A stretch of 64,000 nucleotides of DNA from Alphaproteobacteria bacterium (GTDB lineage Bacteria > Pseudomonadota > Alphaproteobacteria > Rhodobacterales > Rhodobacteraceae): NCBI GenBank assembly GCA_030431825.1, contig JAUIIJ010000023.1, forward strand, positions 1 through 64,000. Direction: 5' to 3'. Of this stretch, positions 41,238-51,452 are shown one piece after another. The translations under genes and the position numbers were made by a program. How positions within the stretch are numbered: position 1 is the first letter of the stretch; the number at the start of each line of letters is the position of its first letter. Under the pieces are notes generated by a model. The model was given only the letters and a program-made list of their open reading frames with translations, had not been told where the DNA came from and did not search any database.

Positions 41238-42092
41238 ATGCAGGACGATCCGCGTACTCTGGTTTCCACCGATTGGCTGGCAACGCATCTCAAGGATCCG
41301 GATCTACGGATACTGGATGCGTCCTGGTACCTGCCGAACGCGAACCGGGACGCGCGTGCCGAATACGATGCCGCGCACATTCCCGGTGCGCGCTTCTTTG
41401 ACATCGACGAAATTTCCGACCATCGCTCGGACCTGCCGCACATGGTGCCCCCGGTGGAAAAATTCATGTCACGCCTGCGCGCGATGGGCGTCGGCGACGG
41501 CCATCAGGTCGTCATCTACGATGGTGCGGGCCTGATGTCGGCGGCGCGCGTCTGGTGGTTGTTCCGGCTGATGGGGCAAAACAACGTTGCCGTGCTCGAT
41601 GGCGGCCTGCCCAAATGGCAATCCGAAGAACGCCCGGTCGAGGACCTGCCCCCGGTGGTGCGCGACCGGCACATGACGGTCCGGGTTCAGAACGGTCTCG
41701 TGCGGGACGTGACGCAGGTCAGCCAGGCCAGCAAGCTGGGCGATCACGCGATCATCGACGCCCGCTCTGCCGCGCGTTTTCGCGGCGAAGCGCCCGAACC
41801 GCGCGAAGGGTTGCGGGGCGGGCATATTCCCGGCGCGAAAAACGTGCCCTTTGACAGCCTGCTCAACGAGGACGGCACCATGAAAACGCCCGAAGAGTGC
41901 CGCGCCATCTTCGAGGCAGCGGGCGTCGATCTCGACAAGCCTGCGATCACGACCTGCGGGTCCGGCGTGACCGCCGCCATTCTCAGCCTCGCCCTTGAAC
42001 GCATGGGCAAGGCGGACCATTCGCTCTATGACGGGTCCTGGGCCGAATGGGGCGCGTTCCCGACCCTGCCAATCGCAACCGGAGACGCATGA
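41238..42092 (+). CDS. sseA: 3-mercaptopyruvate/thiosulfate sulfurtransferase (tandem rhodanese)
   Basis: A 284-residue protein of two rhodanese domains. The first is inactive (VVIYDGAGLMSAARVWW at the usual cysteine loop) and the second has the active loop TTCGSGVTAA with C240, the CGSG(V/T)TA signature of mercaptopyruvate sulfurtransferases rather than thiosulfate enzymes. The ATG at 41238 is spaced nine bases from AAGGGG (41223-41228); ATG 41217 and GTG 41211 are in frame but less well placed. The stop overlaps the following aminotransferase start, so the two genes are cotranscribed. Confidence 0.9.
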   Translation: MQDDPRTLVSTDWLATHLKDPDLRILDASWYLPNANRDARAEYDAAHIPGARFFDIDEISDHRSDLPHMVPPVEKFMSRLRAMGVGDGHQVVIYDGAGLMSAARVWWLFRLMGQNNVAVLDGGLPKWQSEERPVEDLPPVVRDRHMTVRVQNGLVRDVTQVSQASKLGDHAIIDARSAARFRGEAPEPREGLRGGHIPGAKNVPFDSLLNEDGTMKTPEECRAIFEAAGVDLDKPAITTCGSGVTAAILSLALERMGKADHSLYDGSWAEWGAFPTLPIATGDA

Positions 42093-43276
42093 TGTTCGAA
42101 AATCTCAAAGCGCAGCCTGCCGACAAGATTCTGGCGCTGATGCAGGCCTTTCGCGACGATCCGCGCGAAGACAAGGTCGATCTTGGGGTCGGCGTCTACA
42201 AGAACGCCAGAGGCGTCACCCCGGTCATGCGCGCGGTCAAGGCGGCCGAACAACGCCTGTGGCAGGAGCAGGAAACCAAGGCCTATACCGGCCTGACCGG
42301 CGATCCGGCGTTTGCGGACGCAATGATTTCTCTGGTGCTGGACGATGCAGTTGCGCGCGAAAACATCGCCGCCGCGGCGACGCCGGGCGGCACCGGGGCC
42401 TGCCGACAGGCCTTTGAACTGATCCGCATGGCAAACCCCGATGCCCGCGTCTTTGTCTCCAACCCGACCTGGCCGAACCACCTGTCGATCCTGAGCTATC
42501 TCGGCATCGAAACCGTCGCCTATCGCTATTTCGACGACGAAACCCGGAGCGTGGATTTTGGCGGGATGATGGAATACCTCGGCACCGCCCGTGCCGGTGA
42601 CGTTGTTTTGCTGCATGGCTGCTGTCACAATCCGACGGGCGCCAACCTGAACGCGGTCGAATGGCAGGCGGTGATCGACCTGTTGAACGACAAGGGCCTG
42701 ATCCCGATGATCGACATTGCCTATCAGGGCTTTGGCGACGGCCTGCAGGATGATGCCGCCGCCACGCGGATGGTCGCGTCGCAGGTGCCCGAATGCCTTG
42801 TCGCGGCGAGTTGTTCCAAGAATTTCGGCGTCTATCGTGAACGCACGGGCCTGTTGATGGCGATCAGCCAGACCACATCGCAACAGGGGCTGAATCAGGG
42901 TACGCTGGCCTTTCTCAACCGCCAGAACTATTCCTTCCCGCCCGATCATGGCGCGCGGCTGGTGACAATGATCCTCAATGACGACGCGTTGCGCGCCGAC
43001 TGGGCCTCCGAACTCGAAGAGGTGCGCCTGTCGATGCTGGAACTGCGCAAATCGCTGGCCGGCGAATTGCAGAAACTGTCCGGGTCCGACCGTTTCGCCT
43101 TTCTCGCGCAACACCGCGGCATGTTCTCACGCCTCGGCACGACGCCCGACAAGGTCGAGAAACTCCGCGCGGATCACGGAATATACATGATCGGCGACAG
43201 CCGGATGAACATTGCCGGACTGAACGCCAGGACGGTTCCCGTGCTCGCACAGGCCATCGTCGACGCCGGAGTCTGA
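42092..43276 (+). CDS. Aromatic amino acid (tyrosine/aspartate) aminotransferase
   Basis: A 394-residue class I aminotransferase of the TyrB/AspC subgroup: KVDLGVGVYKNARGVTPVMRA, cofactor region GGTGACRQAFELI, CCHNPTGANL and the PLP lysine in ASCSKNFGVYRERTGLL, with the C-terminal arginine region MNIAGL. It interconverts aromatic or acidic amino acids and their 2-oxo acids. Start: ATG at 42092 is six bases after GGAGA (42081-42085), and an ATG one codon earlier (42089) is also possible. It overlaps the sulfurtransferase stop and ends before a good terminator. Confidence 0.9.
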   Translation: MFENLKAQPADKILALMQAFRDDPREDKVDLGVGVYKNARGVTPVMRAVKAAEQRLWQEQETKAYTGLTGDPAFADAMISLVLDDAVARENIAAAATPGGTGACRQAFELIRMANPDARVFVSNPTWPNHLSILSYLGIETVAYRYFDDETRSVDFGGMMEYLGTARAGDVVLLHGCCHNPTGANLNAVEWQAVIDLLNDKGLIPMIDIAYQGFGDGLQDDAAATRMVASQVPECLVAASCSKNFGVYRERTGLLMAISQTTSQQGLNQGTLAFLNRQNYSFPPDHGARLVTMILNDDALRADWASELEEVRLSMLELRKSLAGELQKLSGSDRFAFLAQHRGMFSRLGTTPDKVEKLRADHGIYMIGDSRMNIAGLNARTVPVLAQAIVDAGV

Positions 43277-43315
43277 CGGCGGCGACCGGACGCCATTCGA
43301 CGGAAACGACCATTC

Positions 43316-43336
43316 AGGGGCTGCATCGCAGCCCCT
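43316..43336 (+). terminator. Intrinsic terminator after the aminotransferase gene
   Basis: AGGGGCTGC (43316-43324), loop ATC and GCAGCCCCT (43328-43336) form a perfect 9-bp stem followed by TT. It lies 40 bp after the stop and separates the sulfurtransferase-aminotransferase unit from pnp. Confidence 0.8.
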
Positions 43337-43466
43337 TTCCATCTGTTGCGAACTGATGTATGGGCGAGCGATCTGAGACGTTGCGCCCGGACCCCGGCGC
43401 TCGGAAAGATGATTGATGGGGTCGGCGGCAATGGGGCCGCTATGCAAACGGGAGACCCGGAGGGCC

Positions 43467-43478
43467 GGGAGTGCTCCC
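43467..43478 (+). promoter_or_regulatory. Leader hairpin directly upstream of the pnp ribosome site
   Basis: GGGAG-TG-CTCCC (43467-43478) is a perfect 5-bp hairpin two bases before AAGGAT, the pnp ribosome-binding site. A competing stem, CCCGG-AGGG-CCGGG, overlaps its left arm, so two exclusive folds exist in the leader. PNPase in enterobacteria represses its own message through a processed leader hairpin, and a similar role here is an inference. Confidence 0.45.
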
Positions 43479-43493
43479 TAAAGGATACGCTAT

Positions 43494-45626
<2,133 letters not shown>

Positions 45627-45649
45627 GGGTTACCGCGTGCTTGACATGG

Positions 45650-45671
45650 GCCTCGCCGGCAACGGCGGGGC
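45650..45671 (+). terminator. Intrinsic terminator of pnp
   Basis: GCCTCGCCG (45650-45658), loop GCAA and CGGCGGGGC (45663-45671) pair over 9 bp with one G-U and are followed by TCTTTCTATGTTT. The stop codon of pnp is 23 bp upstream. Confidence 0.85.
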
Positions 45672-45740
45672 TCTTTCTATGTTTATCGCCTTTTTTGTGT
45701 TAGGTTTGCTCCACGATATTACGTGAGAAAGGATTTCGAA

Positions 45741-46115
45741 ATGAGCATTGCAAAAAGCGCATTTATTGCGGTGGCGGTCACTGTGTTTTCTATGACAGCG
45801 TATCCATCCGAAGCTGGCAGTTTCAAGAAGATCAAGTCAGAGAGCGATTTCAACGCAAACATCGTCGGGAAAACGCTGACGAGCGGAAAGACGACATTGA
45901 TCATGCAACCCGACGGCTCAATCACGGGTTCTGCGCCAAGTGGGAAAGTCACCGGGAAATGGAATTGGCAGAAGGGATATTTTTGCCGTGCCCTGCGCGT
46001 TGGAAAGAAGGATATTCCGTCTGACTGCCAGACCGTCTACTTCGATGGCGGTGAATTCTATACCGTGGCGCAGCAGGGCAAGGGTGACAAATCCCCGATG
46101 TTCTCAGTCAAATAG
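45741..46115 (+). CDS. Small exported protein of unknown function
   Basis: A 124-residue protein with a Sec signal (MSIAKSAFIAVAVTVFSMTA, cleavage near SEAG, about residue 26). The mature domain of about 98 residues has a beta-rich pattern (TLTSGKTTLIMQPDGSITGSAPSG then KVTGKWNWQKGYFCRAL) and two cysteines, in YFCRAL and PSDCQTVYF, likely a disulfide. Similar small periplasmic proteins occur in Rhodobacteraceae with no known role. The ATG at 45741 follows GAAAGGA; a GTG at 45723 is in frame. Base composition is visibly less GC-rich than in neighbouring genes, a possible sign of transfer. Confidence 0.75.
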   Translation: MSIAKSAFIAVAVTVFSMTAYPSEAGSFKKIKSESDFNANIVGKTLTSGKTTLIMQPDGSITGSAPSGKVTGKWNWQKGYFCRALRVGKKDIPSDCQTVYFDGGEFYTVAQQGKGDKSPMFSVK

Positions 46116-46200
46116 CCACGCGAGCTCTGAAATCACAAATTGGATGATCTTCACGCGACGAACCCTTTCGAAGGGGAGCCTAACTCTGTAGTCAACGGAC

Positions 46201-46932
46201 ATGCAGTCGCTCATCATTCATATGTCCTCCAGTGTCGCGCGCCGCGCCAATGCGGAACGTTTGCGCGACACGTTGCCCGAGGCCGAACTGATCGAGGCGG
46301 TCGATGGTCGCGATCCGCAACGCGTTCCGGATGTCCGATCGCAGGATGGCACGCTGCATCGTCCGCATTACCCGTTCGCGCTGCGCCCCGCCGAAATCGG
46401 CGTGTTCGAAAGTCACCGCCGCTGCTGGCGCAGGATTGTCGAATCGGGATGGGATTACGCCCTGATCACCGAGGATGACCTGCAGGTCGATCCGGCGCGG
46501 CTGCAGCGGGCACTTGACATGATCGGTGACCACGGCAGCCCCGAAATGTACATTCGCCTGCCCGTGAAGCAACGCGAAACCGCCGCAGACACCTTGGCGA
46601 CTGATGGTGACATGGCCCTGATCCTGCCACGCGTGATCGGATTGCAATGTATCTGCCAGATCGTCGGGCGCGGTGCCGCCGAACGTCTGCTGAGCGCCAC
46701 CGACAGGATCGACCGCCCGGTGGATACCCTGCTGCAGATGCACTGGATCACCGGCCAGCCGGTGCACGCCATGCTGGGCACCGGCAATGCCGAGATCGCG
46801 GGCCAGATCGGAGGGTCAACCATCCAGACGAAAACACGCACCAGCGGGAAACTGGCGCGCGAGTTCAAACGGGCGGTCTACAGGACCCGGATCGCCCTGC
46901 GCCCGCAGCGTCCTCATAGTGTTTCGCGATAA
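46201..46932 (+). CDS. Glycosyltransferase family 25 (LPS-type) protein
   Basis: A 243-residue cytosolic glycosyltransferase. The N-terminal LIIHMSSSVARRANAERLRDTLPEAELIEAVDG is typical of GT25, with ALRPAEIGVFESHRRCWRRIVESG and the acidic motif YALITEDDLQVD that would bind the metal-nucleotide sugar. These enzymes add galactose or similar sugars to lipooligosaccharide. No clear ribosome site precedes the ATG at 46201. Its TAA stop lies inside the left arm of the structured repeat copy 2, so the C-terminus is set by the repeat. Converges with the peroxiredoxin gene. Confidence 0.85.
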   Translation: MQSLIIHMSSSVARRANAERLRDTLPEAELIEAVDGRDPQRVPDVRSQDGTLHRPHYPFALRPAEIGVFESHRRCWRRIVESGWDYALITEDDLQVDPARLQRALDMIGDHGSPEMYIRLPVKQRETAADTLATDGDMALILPRVIGLQCICQIVGRGAAERLLSATDRIDRPVDTLLQMHWITGQPVHAMLGTGNAEIAGQIGGSTIQTKTRTSGKLAREFKRAVYRTRIALRPQRPHSVSR

Positions 46933-47024
46933 ACCTGACTCACCCGACGCTGTCTGAAATGACAGATTTCGACGCGCCGGGTGATGCCAGATGCTTCACG
47001 TCAATCGCGAAACCCCTTAACCGG
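46921..47024. repeat. Structured intergenic repeat, copy 2 (convergent junction GT25/peroxiredoxin)
   Basis: Homologous over 104 bases to 36691-36794. Outer arms GTTTCGCGAT (46921-46930) and ATCGCGAAAC (47004-47013) are perfect. Inner arms CACCCGACGC and GCGCCGGGTG pair with one mismatch, around a CTGTC/GACAG or GAAAT/ATTTC apex. The left arm holds the GT25 stop codon (46930-46932) and the right end the peroxiredoxin stop codon (47017-47019), at the same offset as in copy 1. Confidence 0.8.
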
Positions 47025-47670
47025 GCAGTTTGGCGGTGCGCAGATAGGGGAAATGGGTGGTGAACTCACCGTATTTCGCCTTGGCATCGTCGTCGTTGAC
47101 CGCCGTGGGGATGACAACGTCATCACCGACATTCCAGTTCGCGGGGGTCGCGACGTTTTCCTTGGCGGCGGTCTGCAACCCGTCCAGCGCGCGCAATACC
47201 TCGGCGAAGTTGCGGCCCACATTCATCGGGTAGGTCATCGACAGTTTCAACTGCTTGTCGGGACCGATGATAAAGACCGAACGCACCGTCGCGCTGTCGG
47301 CGGGGGTGCGGCCGTCGGGCAGATAGGCCTCGGCGGGCAGCATGTCGAACGCCTTGCTGACCGCAAGACCGTCATCCGCGATGATCGGGAAACCCGCGCT
47401 GGTTCCGGCAAATTCTTCAATGTCGCCTTTCCACTTCTTGTGATCTTCGACGCCATCGACGGAAACACCGATCACCTTGGTGCCGCGCTTGCTCCATTCA
47501 TCGGCCAGTTGCGCAACCGCGCCGAATTCGGTGGTGCAGACCGGCGTAAAATCCTTGGGATGCGAGAACAGGATCGCCCAGTTGTCCCCGATCCAGTCAT
47601 GAAACTGGATGGTGCCCTGATCCGTCTCGGCGGTGAAATTCGGAACCGTATCGTTGATGCGCAAACCCAT
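47017..47670 (-). CDS. 1-Cys peroxiredoxin (Prx6 type)
   Basis: A 217-residue AhpC/TSA-superfamily peroxidase. The peroxidatic cysteine C45 lies in SHPKDFTPVCTTEFG and is the only cysteine in the protein, which fits a 1-Cys enzyme that needs an external thiol for recycling. The extended C-terminal region (TPANWNVGDDVVIP) is that of the Prx6 group. It reduces peroxides in the cytosol. AGGAAAG precedes the ATG. Its promoter shares a 166-bp divergent gap with an aldehyde dehydrogenase gene, and its stop codon lies in the repeat. Confidence 0.93.
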   Translation of the reverse strand: MGLRINDTVPNFTAETDQGTIQFHDWIGDNWAILFSHPKDFTPVCTTEFGAVAQLADEWSKRGTKVIGVSVDGVEDHKKWKGDIEEFAGTSAGFPIIADDGLAVSKAFDMLPAEAYLPDGRTPADSATVRSVFIIGPDKQLKLSMTYPMNVGRNFAEVLRALDGLQTAAKENVATPANWNVGDDVVIPTAVNDDDAKAKYGEFTTHFPYLRTAKLPG

Positions 47671-47793
47671 GGCGCTTTCCTTTCGTGAATTCTGGTGGCG
47701 ACTCGCGTCACGCTTAACCTAGTGGCTTCGCCGCTGTCTTGCATCCCCTCCCTTGCCCCCAACCGACAGCAGTGACAGAGTGCGCCCAATCCA

Positions 47794-47807
47794 TGACCCT
47801 ATGGTCA
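47794..47807. promoter_or_regulatory. Dyad TGACC-CTAT-GGTCA upstream of the aldehyde dehydrogenase gene
   Basis: A perfect 5-bp inverted repeat 30 bp before the ALDH start codon and about 124 bp from the divergent peroxiredoxin start. Its position near the ALDH transcription start suits a repressor site. No candidate regulator gene is adjacent. Confidence 0.35.
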
Positions 47808-47836
47808 GGGTTATGCAGAAGTGGGAGTTCTGAAAC

Positions 47837-49276
47837 ATGATCGAGAAACGTGAGTTCTATATCAACGGGCAATGGGTCGCGCCGTCCACCGCGCGCGATT
47901 TCGAGGTCATCGACCCCTCGACCGAAGAGCCCTGCGCCGTGATTTCGCTAGGCGATCAGGCCGATACCGATGCCGCGGTGGCCGCCGCCAAGGCCGCATT
48001 GCCGGGCTGGATGGCCACGCCGGCCGCCGACCGCATCGCGCTGGTGGAAAAGCTGGTCGATATCTATCAGAACCGCGCCGAAGACCTCGCCAAGGCGATG
48101 AGCACCGAGATGGGCGCGCCCATCGACATGGCGCGCAGCCAGCAGGTCGGCGCCGGTATCTGGCACCTGAAGAATTTCGTGAGCGCGGCCAAGGCCTTTG
48201 AATTCGACCGTCCGCTTGGCGATCACGCGCCAAATGACCGCATCATTCACGAAGCGGTCGGTGTTGCCGCGCTGATCACACCGTGGAACTGGCCGATGAA
48301 CCAGATCACGCTCAAGGTCGGCGCCGCGGCGGTGGCGGGATGCACGATGGTCCTGAAACCTTCCGAGCAGAGCCCGCTCAACGCGATGATCTTTGCCGAG
48401 ATGATGGATGAGGCAGGTTTCCCCGCCGGCGTATTCAACCTCGTCAACGGGGACGGCGCCGGCGTCGGCAGCCAGTTGTCGTCGCATCCCGATGTCGACA
48501 TGGTGAGCTTTACCGGTTCGACCCGTGCGGGCACTGCGATTTCCAAATCCGCTGCGGACACGCTCAAGAAGGTGCATCTGGAACTTGGCGGCAAGGGCGC
48601 CAACGTGATCTTTGCCGATGCCGACGACCAGGCCGTGAAGCGTGGTGTGTTGCACATGATGAACAACACCGGCCAGTCCTGCAACGCCCCCAGCCGGATG
48701 CTGGTCCAGCGTGAAATCTACGATCAGGCCGTCGAAACCGCCACGGCCGTCGCGCAAAAGGTCAGCGTCGGAAACGCCCACGAGGAAGGCCGCCATATCG
48801 GCCCCGTGGTGAACGAGACCCAGTGGAACAAGATTCAGGACCTGATCCAGAAAGGCATCGACGAAGGCGCTCGTCTTGTCGCGGGCGGCACCGGGCGGCC
48901 CGAAGGGTTCAACAAGGGCTACTATGTCAAGCCGACGGTTTTCGCCGACGTGAACAACCAGATGACCATCGCCCGCGAAGAGATCTTTGGGCCGGTTCTG
49001 TCGATGATCCCCTTCGACACCGAGGAAGAAGCCATCGAGATCGCCAATGACACGCCCTACGGTCTGACCGATTACGTGCAGACCCAGGACAGCGACCGTG
49101 CCAATCGCCTGGCCCGCGTCCTGCGCGCCGGGATGGTCGAGATGAACGGCACCTCGCGCGCCGCCGGCTCGCCCTTTGGCGGCATGAAGCAATCGGGCAA
49201 TGGCCGCGAGGGTGGCATCTATGGCATCGAGGATTTCCTCGAAGTCAAAGCCGTCAGCGGCTGGACCCCCGCATAA
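47837..49276 (+). CDS. NAD-dependent aldehyde dehydrogenase
   Basis: A 479-residue ALDH-superfamily enzyme: AALITPWNWPMNQITLKVGAA, FTGSTRAGTAIS, the catalytic glutamate in LELGGKGANVIF, the nucleophile in NNTGQSCNAPSRML, REEIFGPVLS and the C-terminal SPFGGMKQSGNGREGG. It is of the broad-specificity group related to betaine- and phenylacetaldehyde-type enzymes. The substrate cannot be fixed. AGTGGGAG precedes the ATG at 47837. Single-gene unit ending at a strong hairpin. Confidence 0.92.
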   Translation: MIEKREFYINGQWVAPSTARDFEVIDPSTEEPCAVISLGDQADTDAAVAAAKAALPGWMATPAADRIALVEKLVDIYQNRAEDLAKAMSTEMGAPIDMARSQQVGAGIWHLKNFVSAAKAFEFDRPLGDHAPNDRIIHEAVGVAALITPWNWPMNQITLKVGAAAVAGCTMVLKPSEQSPLNAMIFAEMMDEAGFPAGVFNLVNGDGAGVGSQLSSHPDVDMVSFTGSTRAGTAISKSAADTLKKVHLELGGKGANVIFADADDQAVKRGVLHMMNNTGQSCNAPSRMLVQREIYDQAVETATAVAQKVSVGNAHEEGRHIGPVVNETQWNKIQDLIQKGIDEGARLVAGGTGRPEGFNKGYYVKPTVFADVNNQMTIAREEIFGPVLSMIPFDTEEEAIEIANDTPYGLTDYVQTQDSDRANRLARVLRAGMVEMNGTSRAAGSPFGGMKQSGNGREGGIYGIEDFLEVKAVSGWTPA

Positions 49277-49285
49277 GGTAGCTAT

Positions 49286-49313
49286 CTGCCGGCCCCCGTT
49301 CCGGGGCCGGCAG
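49286..49313 (+). terminator. Perfect 11-bp stem hairpin after the aldehyde dehydrogenase gene
   Basis: CTGCCGGCCCC (49286-49296), loop CGTTCC and GGGGCCGGCAG (49303-49313), 10 bp after the ALDH stop. No T-run follows, but the stem is very stable and separates the ALDH gene from the GT11 gene 36 bp further on. Confidence 0.7.
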
Positions 49314-49349
49314 TCGGCGCCGACAATATCTCTTCCCGAGGCAGGACCG

Positions 49350-50189
49350 ATGATCACCACCCGCCTGCACGGCCGTCTTGGCAACCAGATGTTTCAATAC
49401 GCGGCCGCACGCGGGCTGTCTGCGCGGCTTGGCACCAGCGTCGCGCTGGATACACGCCTGGCATTGTCACGGGGCGAAGGGGTTCTGACGCGCGTCTTCG
49501 ACCTGCCGCTGGACGACCCCGACGCGCTGCCGCCGCTCAAATCCGAAGCCCCTTTGCGCTATGCCGCGTGGCGCCTGACCAGTTCACGGTTCCGCCGCGA
49601 AAAGGGTCTGGGCTACAATCCGGACTTCGAAAACTTCACCGATGGCAGCTATCTGCACGGGTATTGGCAGAGCGAGCGCTATTTTACCCACGCCGAGGCG
49701 GACATTCGCCGCGATTTCACCTTTCCCGCCTTCACCACACCGGAAAACGCAGACATGGCCGCCCGGATCAGGGACGGGCTGGCGATCGCATTGCACGTCC
49801 GGCGTGGCGACTATCTTGCCCTCGGGGCGCACACCCTGTGCGATCAGGCCTATTACGATGCCGCGCTCGCCCGTATCCTGCAGGGGCTGACCCGGCCCCC
49901 CACCGTGTTCGTTTTTTCGGATGATCCGGACTGGGTGCGCGAAAACCTGCCGCTGCCCTGTGCGCGGGTGGTGGTCGATATCAACGGTGCCGAAACCGAT
50001 TTCGAAGACATGCGCCTGATGAGCCTGTGCGATCACAACATCATCGGCAACTCATCCTTCTCGTGGTGGGGCGCATGGCTGAACACCAACCCCGACAAAC
50101 GGGTGGCGGGCCCCGCGCGCTGGTTCGGTGATCCCGGCCTGGTCAACCCCGACATCCTGCCGGACCGCTGGATGAAGATCGCCGCCTGA
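49350..50189 (+). CDS. Alpha-1,2-fucosyltransferase-like protein (GT11)
   Basis: A 279-residue cytosolic glycosyltransferase. MITTRLHGRLGNQMFQYAAA at the N-terminus and IALHVRRGDYLALG (the HxRRxDY donor-binding motif) with NIIGNSSFSWWGAWL near the C-terminus are the three classic GT11 motifs. It would add fucose or a similar sugar to a surface glycan. The ATG at 49350 is preceded by GAGGCAGG. No other fucose or capsule genes are adjacent, so it stands alone among housekeeping genes. It converges with the rluA-type gene, 5 bp apart. Confidence 0.85.
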   Translation: MITTRLHGRLGNQMFQYAAARGLSARLGTSVALDTRLALSRGEGVLTRVFDLPLDDPDALPPLKSEAPLRYAAWRLTSSRFRREKGLGYNPDFENFTDGSYLHGYWQSERYFTHAEADIRRDFTFPAFTTPENADMAARIRDGLAIALHVRRGDYLALGAHTLCDQAYYDAALARILQGLTRPPTVFVFSDDPDWVRENLPLPCARVVVDINGAETDFEDMRLMSLCDHNIIGNSSFSWWGAWLNTNPDKRVAGPARWFGDPGLVNPDILPDRWMKIAA

Positions 50190-50194
50190 CCCTC

Positions 50195-50848
50195 TCAGAA
50201 ATCCGGCTGCGCGCGAAATTTCATCGACGCCCCGCCGTCCGGATGTTTGAGCCGCAGTTCCTCGGAATGCAGGTACATGCGCGGATGCGCCGCCGCTGCC
50301 CCCGCAGCATATAACGGATCGCCCAGTATGGGATGCCCGAGCGACAGCATATGCACACGCAGCTGGTGACTGCGCCCGGTCTTGGGCATCAGCCGCACCC
50401 GGGTCGTCGCGCCGTCATGGCGCAGCACCCGCCAACCGGTTTCCGCGTGCCGGCCGGTGTCGTGACAAACCTTCTGCCGCGGCCGGTTTTCCCAATCGAC
50501 GACCAGAGGCAGATCGACGGTCCCGGTTCTCGGCTCCAGCTTCCCGTCAAGCCGCGCGACATAGGTCTTGCGCGTCTGCCGCTTCTCGAATTGCAGGCCC
50601 AGATGGCGCTGTGCATGCGGGGTCAACGCGAATACCATGACGCCGGACGTGTCGCGATCCAGCCGATGCACCAACAGCGTTTCGGGAAAGACGGCCTGCA
50701 GGCGCGACAACAGGCAATCGGCAAGATGCGCGCCCTTTCCCGGCACGCTGAGCAGGCCGGCGGGCTTGTTCACCACCAGAAGCTGCGCGTCGTCATGTAA
50801 CACCTCAAGGGGCGTGTCGGGCGGGTTGTATGCGCTGGAAACGGCCAT
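50195..50848 (-). CDS. RluA-family pseudouridine synthase
   Basis: A 217-residue RNA-modifying enzyme without an S4 domain. The catalytic aspartate lies in LLVHRLDRDTSGVMVFAL, with KPAGLLSVPGKG and the RSHQLRVHMLSLGHPILGD block. The compact form resembles RluA, which acts on 23S rRNA position 746 and tRNA position 32. The target here is unconfirmed. The frame is open 67 codons further upstream over a non-conserved stretch, so the ATG at 50848 (MAVSSAYNPPDTPL) is used. Divergent from the SnoaL-like gene. Confidence 0.88.
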   Translation of the reverse strand: MAVSSAYNPPDTPLEVLHDDAQLLVVNKPAGLLSVPGKGAHLADCLLSRLQAVFPETLLVHRLDRDTSGVMVFALTPHAQRHLGLQFEKRQTRKTYVARLDGKLEPRTGTVDLPLVVDWENRPRQKVCHDTGRHAETGWRVLRHDGATTRVRLMPKTGRSHQLRVHMLSLGHPILGDPLYAAGAAAAHPRMYLHSEELRLKHPDGGASMKFRAQPDF

Positions 50849-50957
50849 GCGCCTGCCTATCCCCCGGGCGCGACGAGGACAAGCTCCCGTAACGTCCGGC
50901 TTGCGGGATGCCCGGCCATCGGCAACGGTTGCGCATCCACGACCAAGGAGCAATGCC

Positions 50958-51368
50958 ATGCACCCGACCATCACCCGCATACAGGACGTCGTTGCCAAGG
51001 GAGACGATGCCCTGATCGCCGACCTGCTGGCCGAAGACATCCGGTTCATGCCGCCGACATACTACGCCACCTGGACCGGGCGCGCGCCGGTCGCTGCCGT
51101 GCTCGGCCATGTAGGTCAGGTGTTCAGCGATTTTCACTATCGGCGCATCATGGGATCAGGCGTTGACTGGGCCCTCGAATTTCAATGCAGGATCGGCGAT
51201 CTCGACGCGGTTGGTGTTGATCTGATCACCCTGAACGATGACGGTCTGATCCAGGTCTTCGAGGTCGCCATGCGCCCGCTCAAAAGCGTCAGCGCCCTGC
51301 GCGAGGCGATGAACGCACGCGTCAGCACCGACCCGCGCTTTCTCGAATTCCGCAAGGCATTGTCCTGA
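50958..51368 (+). CDS. SnoaL/NTF2-like fold protein of unknown function
   Basis: A 136-residue protein of the SnoaL-like (NTF2) fold. A helical N-terminus (TITRIQDVVAKGDDALIADL) is followed by DIRFMPPTYYATWTGRAPVAAVLGHV and paired strands ending VFEVAMRPLKS. Such proteins include small isomerases and hydrolases as well as non-catalytic binding proteins. No diagnostic catalytic pair can be assigned. AAGGAG (50945-50950) is seven bases from the ATG at 50958. Single gene ending near a strong terminator. Confidence 0.8.
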   Translation: MHPTITRIQDVVAKGDDALIADLLAEDIRFMPPTYYATWTGRAPVAAVLGHVGQVFSDFHYRRIMGSGVDWALEFQCRIGDLDAVGVDLITLNDDGLIQVFEVAMRPLKSVSALREAMNARVSTDPRFLEFRKALS

Positions 51369-51408
51369 TCCCGCTTTTTTCCTGCTGAAAATATCCCCGC
51401 CGGAGGCC

Positions 51409-51433
51409 GTCCGGCGTTCTTTGAACGCCGGAC
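51409..51433. terminator. Bidirectional hairpin terminator between SnoaL-like gene and demethylation operon
   Basis: GTCCGGCGTTC (51409-51419), loop TTT and GAACGCCGGAC (51423-51433) form a perfect 11-bp stem in the 84-bp gap between converging genes. Just to its left, GCTGAAAATATCCCCGCCGG (from about 51384) resembles a short intergenic motif common in Rhodobacteraceae. Confidence 0.8.
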
Positions 51434-51452
51434 CATGAAAGACTCGAACGGG

